Shown here one piece after another: positions 7,533-9,177 of a DNA stretch of 9,177 nucleotides. Each line of letters opens with the position of its first letter. The stretch's first letter is position 1. The stretch spans positions 1 to 9,177 of the forward strand of contig JAJRSV010000252.1 of assembly GCA_024278655.1 (NCBI GenBank). The letters run 5' to 3'. The stretch is from Bacteroidota bacterium (GTDB taxonomy: Bacteria; Bacteroidota; Ignavibacteria; Ignavibacteriales; Ignavibacteriaceae). Both the position numbers and the translations under genes were made by a program. The notes beneath the pieces were generated by a model. It searched no databases, was not told the origin of the DNA, and saw only the letters and a program-made list of their open reading frames with translations.

Positions 7533-8534
7533 ATGAAATTTTCTACTAAAAGAAATTTGTGCAATAAATTAATTTATGTGTTTACTTTTATCTTACTAAT
7601 CCTGCCTGCAAATGTTTATGAAACATACGGACAGGAAAAACCGGACAGAAGCGATGAAAGTACTTCAGCAGATTATTCGGTTATACCCTCTTTGGGCGAA
7701 CATAAATTTACACCCAACTCGTTGGTAAAAGATCCGTTTATAAAAACTTATATACGTAATTCGATAGGTGTAGGGCAGGCACTTAATCTTGATGTGCCGG
7801 TTGTGATAATTGACGGTCAGGAAGTGTTCGGGCTGCGCGGCGACCTTGTATTTGCATCCTTCGATTTTGAATATCATCATGCAGTAAAGGATTGGCTGGC
7901 TGTTTGGGGAAAGTTTAACGTACTAGCAAGACTCGGGAATGACACCCAGGCATTACTCACACAAGGTATAACAGCTGTTACAGGTTTTGAGTTCGGATGG
8001 TTATTTAAATTAATGGAGAAAGAGCAAACTGCGTTGTCGTTATCTTTAAGTCTTGAAAACGGAAGTGCCACGATTATTAATCTGCTGGATTATATAAACG
8101 GAATTATTGAGGGCGATCGTTCTCCTAATAACTCACTTGTAAATAAGGTGCAGTCATTAAGAGGCGGAAGCGGATTGCGTTTTGCATGGGCTGCTAATAA
8201 ATTGTTCGGGCTTTATGCAATGGGCGAACTGTTGTACGGTCAGTCTGCCGAAGTAAGAGGCGAAAGCGAATTCTTCTACAATTTAGGCGTTGTGTTCGAT
8301 TTTGATTTAAGCTCTTTTTCCGAATTACCGCTCGGGATTTTGCTGGGTTACAATCAATCCAATCTCCAGTCTTCGGGTATCTCGAATACTTTCTTTTTCA
8401 GGATTGGTTATAACAGCCCGGGCGATTTAAGTATCGGTATCGAAAGTTCGATAAACAAAGTTCCGGTTAAATCTTTAGATAAAACTTTAAACGCCGGTTT
8501 AACTAAAATAATGCTGAGGTATTATTTCGAATAA
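7533..8534 (+). CDS. Secreted protein of unrecognised family, probable outer-membrane beta-barrel
   Basis: I do not recognise this family. The 333-aa product begins with a basic segment and a hydrophobic stretch (about 12-25, LIYVFTFILLILPA) that reads as a Sec signal peptide, with likely cleavage near Gly33-Gln34; Cys10 lies before the core and is not a lipobox. The rest has many amphipathic strands with aromatic ends and Gly turns (LVFASFDFEYHH, LAVWGKFNVLARLG, GLRFAWAANKLFGLYAMGELLYG, FFYNLGVVFDFDL, NTFFFRIGYN), and the final strand is IMLRYYFE. This strongly suggests a barrel of 10-14 strands, with a polar N-terminal stretch (about 34-70) before it. Gln/Leu/Asn-rich segments near 150-210 look like helices or long loops. 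It lies 40 bp downstream of the PorT-like gene with no terminator between, so joint expression is likely. Function and substrate cannot be told; a porin-like or structural role in the outer membrane is an inference from fold. Confidence 0.7.
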   Translation: MKFSTKRNLCNKLIYVFTFILLILPANVYETYGQEKPDRSDESTSADYSVIPSLGEHKFTPNSLVKDPFIKTYIRNSIGVGQALNLDVPVVIIDGQEVFGLRGDLVFASFDFEYHHAVKDWLAVWGKFNVLARLGNDTQALLTQGITAVTGFEFGWLFKLMEKEQTALSLSLSLENGSATIINLLDYINGIIEGDRSPNNSLVNKVQSLRGGSGLRFAWAANKLFGLYAMGELLYGQSAEVRGESEFFYNLGVVFDFDLSSFSELPLGILLGYNQSNLQSSGISNTFFFRIGYNSPGDLSIGIESSINKVPVKSLDKTLNAGLTKIMLRYYFE

Positions 8535-8554
8535 ATAAACGAGGGTTGCTTCAC

Positions 8555-9177
8555 TCAATCGTTCTTTTTGTCTTCGCTGTCATCATTATTTTTGCCGGGA
8601 TGTTTTCTTTCCGTTGTCTTGTCTTTATTTGTTTGTTCAGCCGTTTTGCTTTCCTGATTTTGTCGTTCGTCTTCGATTATATGAATATCCCGTTGCGGGA
8701 AAGGAATTGTAATTCCTTCTTTAGCGAAAGCATTGTTAATTGCTACCATCAGGTCACTCTTTATTTCAAGCCAGTCGCCGTAATTCGATGTCCAGCAGCG
8801 AAGCTCAAAATTTAACGAATGATCACCGAATTCAGTAAACAGAACATAAGGAGCGGGCTTAACCAAAACCTGCTGATGATTTTTAGCGCACTCTAACAAC
8901 AGCTTCATTACTTTCTCAATATCTGTTCCGTATTTAACACCCACCTTAATTTCAATTCTTCTAAGCTGGTCTGTCATAGTCCAGTTAATAAGTTTATTCG
9001 AAATCAAATGTCCGTTCGGCACTATAATTTCCGCACCGCTCCAGTTGCGTATAATACTCGAACGAATGCCGATACTCTTTACTCTCCCCGAAATATCCGC
9101 CACCTGCACGGCATCGCCGACCTGTATCGGTCTTTCGAAGATGAGAATCAAACCCGAGATAAAATTATTGACAAGAT
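8555..9177 (-). CDS. MscS-family mechanosensitive ion channel, C-terminal part (5'-truncated by window edge)
   Basis: The C-terminal 206 residues of a small-conductance mechanosensitive channel, an inner-membrane valve that releases solutes on hypo-osmotic shock. The frame is open to the window end, so the start and the transmembrane segments before the pore helix lie outside; the TTG codon at 9151-9149 is internal. The visible part opens with the end of the pore-lining helix (NNFISGLILIFERP) and the VGD turn, then the beta domain (GRVKSIGIRSSIIRNWSGAE, IVPNGHLISNKLINW) and the alpha/beta cytoplasmic domain, closing with the family's usual FPQRDIHI at about 159-166. A further ~39 residues of Lys/Glu/Asp/Asn/Gln-rich, hydrophobic-poor sequence follow, an unstructured tail not seen in E. 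coli MscS. It converges on the barrel gene with only 20 bp between stop codons and no hairpin visible there. Which MscS subfamily it belongs to needs the missing N-terminus. Confidence 0.92.
   Translation of the reverse strand, partial: LVNNFISGLILIFERPIQVGDAVQVADISGRVKSIGIRSSIIRNWSGAEIIVPNGHLISNKLINWTMTDQLRRIEIKVGVKYGTDIEKVMKLLLECAKNHQQVLVKPAPYVLFTEFGDHSLNFELRCWTSNYGDWLEIKSDLMVAINNAFAKEGITIPFPQRDIHIIEDERQNQESKTAEQTNKDKTTERKHPGKNNDDSEDKKND

Noticed and set aside
8546..8815. Plus-strand hydrophobic 89-aa frame opposite the MscS tail
   Set aside because: It is antisense to the acidic, Lys/Asp-rich MscS tail; the hydrophobic look comes from reading complements of those codons.
9149..9151. TTG (minus strand) as the start of the MscS gene
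   Set aside because: The frame runs on to the window end with typical pore-helix residues (NNFISG), so this is an internal leucine codon.
1..9177. Mobile element, CRISPR array, defence island or toxin-antitoxin pair
   Set aside because: No transposase, integrase, long terminal repeats, regularly spaced repeats or small paired genes are visible; all sizeable frames are explained by envelope or metabolic genes.

Overview
The window is about 9.2 kb of moderately AT-rich bacterial chromosome. Its gene types suggest a Gram-negative of the Bacteroidota / Ignavibacteriota / Chlorobiota assemblage: a large TonB-dependent receptor, a giant AsmA-like protein with a Bacteroidota-style C-terminus, a PorT-like outer-membrane barrel, and few strong Shine-Dalgarno sequences. 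This placement is inferred from gene content and sequence style; there is no rRNA or other taxonomic marker. Six protein-coding genes are visible, two of them cut by the window edges. I see no tRNA, rRNA, CRISPR array, insertion sequence, integrase or plasmid/phage hallmark.

Layout. (1) 1-2130 (+) is the plug end and full beta-barrel of a TonB-dependent receptor whose N-terminus lies outside the window; it ends at a strong intrinsic terminator (2160-2188). (2) A 280-bp non-coding stretch (2131-2410) lies between convergent genes. It holds that terminator, an extra inverted repeat (2213-2242) and the minus-strand terminator of the next gene (2327-2377). (3) 2411-3412 (-) is a complete ornithine carbamoyltransferase, standing alone without other arginine genes. 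(4) A 182-bp divergent intergenic region (3413-3594) carries an inverted repeat resembling a compressed arginine-repressor half-site pair. (5) 3595-6711 (+) is a 1038-aa AsmA-like protein with a TTG start, one N-terminal membrane anchor and a very long predicted periplasmic body. (6) 6839-7492 and 7533-8534 (+) encode two secreted, probably outer-membrane beta-barrel proteins about 40 bp apart and likely co-transcribed; the first is PorT-like, the second belongs to no family I recognise. (7) 8555-9177 (-) is the C-terminal part of an MscS-type mechanosensitive channel, convergent with the barrel pair and cut by the window end.

The genes share a cell-envelope theme: nutrient import across the outer membrane (TonB receptor), a periplasm-spanning AsmA-like protein (a group linked elsewhere to outer-membrane lipid homeostasis), two small barrels and an osmotic safety valve. 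The ornithine carbamoyltransferase is a metabolic gene set among them. No obvious novel defence or mobile system is visible. The points most worth a second look are the unrecognised barrel, the cysteine pair at the end of the AsmA-like protein, the operator-like repeat upstream of the carbamoyltransferase and the repeat-structured leader of the PorT-like gene.
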